DNA from: Sulfitobacter sp. F26204
GTDB lineage: Bacteria; Pseudomonadota; Alphaproteobacteria; Rhodobacterales; Rhodobacteraceae
NCBI RefSeq assembly: GCF_026410305.1
Contig: NZ_JAPMLQ010000002.1
Location: forward strand, 186,001 to 250,000
Reading direction: 5' to 3'
Length of the DNA stretch: 64,000 bases
The position numbers and the translations under genes are program-made. Under the pieces are notes generated by a model. The model saw only the letters and a program-made list of their open reading frames with translations. It was not told the origin of the DNA and did no database searches. Of this stretch, positions 63,143 to 64,000 are shown piece after piece. Every line of letters begins with the position of its first letter. The stretch's first letter is position 1.

Positions 63143-63963
63143 TGCATGGCTCCTATCCATGTTTGAAGTGCGATGATGGCCTCGGGTTCATCCAGAAACG
63201 GTACATGACCGCGTCCGGGAACTTTGGCGAGAATCATGTCGGGGCGACGCTTTTGCATTTCTTCGACCGTGGCTTCGCCCAGCAGGTTGGAACTGGTGCC
63301 CCAGATACATGCCAGCGGCAAGCCCGAGAGCGCATCGAAATAAGGCCAAAGGTCAAGGTCCGGCCCATCCATCGCCGCCAGCATGGCATCGCGTAAATGC
63401 GGATCATAGGTAATGTGCAAACCCTCTGGCGTTGAGGTGAAGTGCTTTACCGCTTCCTCCATCCAACGGCTGTCCGGGACATTTTTGAATTCAACAAAGG
63501 CGCGTGCCAAGGCGGCAGCGGCCTCCGAATGGGTTTTGGCAGCAGGTGGTCGGCCGATGAAATGCCGGATCGCATCCAAGCCCTTGGCTTCGATCACCGG
63601 ACCGACATCATTCAACGCTACCCCCAGCAGTCGCTCCTTGGCCGCAGCGGCCAGCCCCATGGCGTTGAGACCGCCCCGCGAGGTCCCAAGTATCGCCACC
63701 TTGTCGAGGTTGAGATGCGCCAATAACTCCAGCACATCACGACATTCAACCGGCAGTACGTAGTTCTGCCAGTCGGTATCGAAATCCGATCGGCCACGAC
63801 CGCGGTAATCCAGCTTGATCAACCTGTTACCCGACAGAAAGGGGGTCACATAATCGAAATCAGTCGTTGTGCGCGTCAATCCCGCAAGACAAAGAATGGG
63901 CAGACCTTCGCCATCGTCGGTGTAATACAGCGACAGTCCATCAGATGTGGTGAAATAGGCCAT
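63139..63963 (-). CDS. Alpha/beta-fold hydrolase
   Basis: 274 residues. N-terminal YFTTSDGLSLYYTDDGEGLPILCLAGLTRTTTDF leads to the oxyanion-hole region; nucleophile elbow VAILGTSRGGLNAMGLA carries Ser; late Asp/His are in WGTSSNLLGEATVEEM and PGRGHVPFLDEPEAI. Type similar to lactonases and epoxide-hydrolase-like esterases. The start overlaps a stop at 63963-63965 of another minus-strand gene. Confidence 0.85.
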   Translation of the reverse strand: MAYFTTSDGLSLYYTDDGEGLPILCLAGLTRTTTDFDYVTPFLSGNRLIKLDYRGRGRSDFDTDWQNYVLPVECRDVLELLAHLNLDKVAILGTSRGGLNAMGLAAAAKERLLGVALNDVGPVIEAKGLDAIRHFIGRPPAAKTHSEAAAALARAFVEFKNVPDSRWMEEAVKHFTSTPEGLHITYDPHLRDAMLAAMDGPDLDLWPYFDALSGLPLACIWGTSSNLLGEATVEEMQKRRPDMILAKVPGRGHVPFLDEPEAIIALQTWIGAMQ

Positions 63964-64000
63964 CAGAGATCTGCCAAGGTCGGGATGCCGGTCAAATCGG
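63963..64000 (-). CDS. C-terminal end of a further minus-strand gene (cut by window edge)
   Basis: The last 38 bases read, on the minus strand, an 11-residue open frame ending DLTGIPTLADL and a TGA that overlaps the hydrolase start codon (TGATG), the same coupling used by neighbours. Not enough sequence to name it. Confidence 0.45.
   Translation of the reverse strand, partial: DLTGIPTLADL

Overview
The window looks like a stretch of core chromosome from a marine alphaproteobacterium of the Roseobacter group (Rhodobacteraceae). The base composition is moderately GC-rich. The gene families are typical of that group: paired LiuR-like MerR regulators beside acyl-CoA dehydrogenases, a Hint-domain protein, a fused two-subunit 2-oxoacid dehydrogenase E1, pca genes, and the malic enzyme-phosphotransacetylase fusion. 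This placement is inferred from protein families; no rRNA marker is present. I see no tRNA, rRNA, CRISPR array, prophage, insertion sequence or replication origin.

Layout. 1-4600: end of proC, a CsaA-like protein, a PAAR-like DUF4150 orphan, tdk, a CII-like protein coupled to arsH, and a ketoacyl-ACP synthase III. 4900-12200: carB, two hydrolase/lyase-type enzymes, a cupin, an SDR and a crotonase. 12270-19700: glyA, nadK, prpE, an OmpV-type porin and maeB. 19880-23510: the nucleoside salvage operon cdd-deoA-deoB-upp. 23600-31700: a SPOR protein, an SGNH hydrolase, a membrane protein, an acyl-CoA ligase, a DMT exporter, a sulfotransferase, a Hint-domain protein and two small genes. 32096-41450: a fatty-acid beta-oxidation operon read leftward (fadE-type dehydrogenase, small protein, second dehydrogenase, GST, thiolase, small protein, fadB-type multienzyme) with a MerR regulator at its head and a second MerR nearby. 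41566-49900: paired PaaI thioesterases with a MATE pump, an overlapping chain pyrD/arsC/DUF1330/DUF952, a 5'-nucleotidase, a GNAT, an SRAP protein and a cupredoxin-like protein. 49999-54509: a LysR regulator divergent from gcdH, followed by the fused E1. 54727-64000: a leftward run with an enolase-superfamily enzyme, a zinc alcohol dehydrogenase, a drug-type MFS pump, pcaB, pcaC, pcaD, an exonuclease-family protein, a threonine dehydratase and a hydrolase.

Functionally the window is catabolic: fatty acids (32-41 kb), lysine/aromatics through glutaryl-CoA (51-54 kb), protocatechuate through beta-ketoadipate (58-61 kb), propionate and C4 acids (prpE, maeB), and nucleosides. Housekeeping nucleotide and one-carbon genes (carB, pyrD, tdk, glyA, nadK) are interspersed.

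I did not find a convincing new multi-gene system. The most interesting leads are two families of dispersed hairpin repeats, a pca cluster from which pcaH and pcaG are absent, a C8/G8 foldback in an enolase-superfamily gene, an orphan PAAR-like protein, a cupredoxin fold without copper ligands, and operator-like dyads near the MerR genes. Start codons were chosen by ribosome-binding sites and family length; where they are doubtful this is stated.
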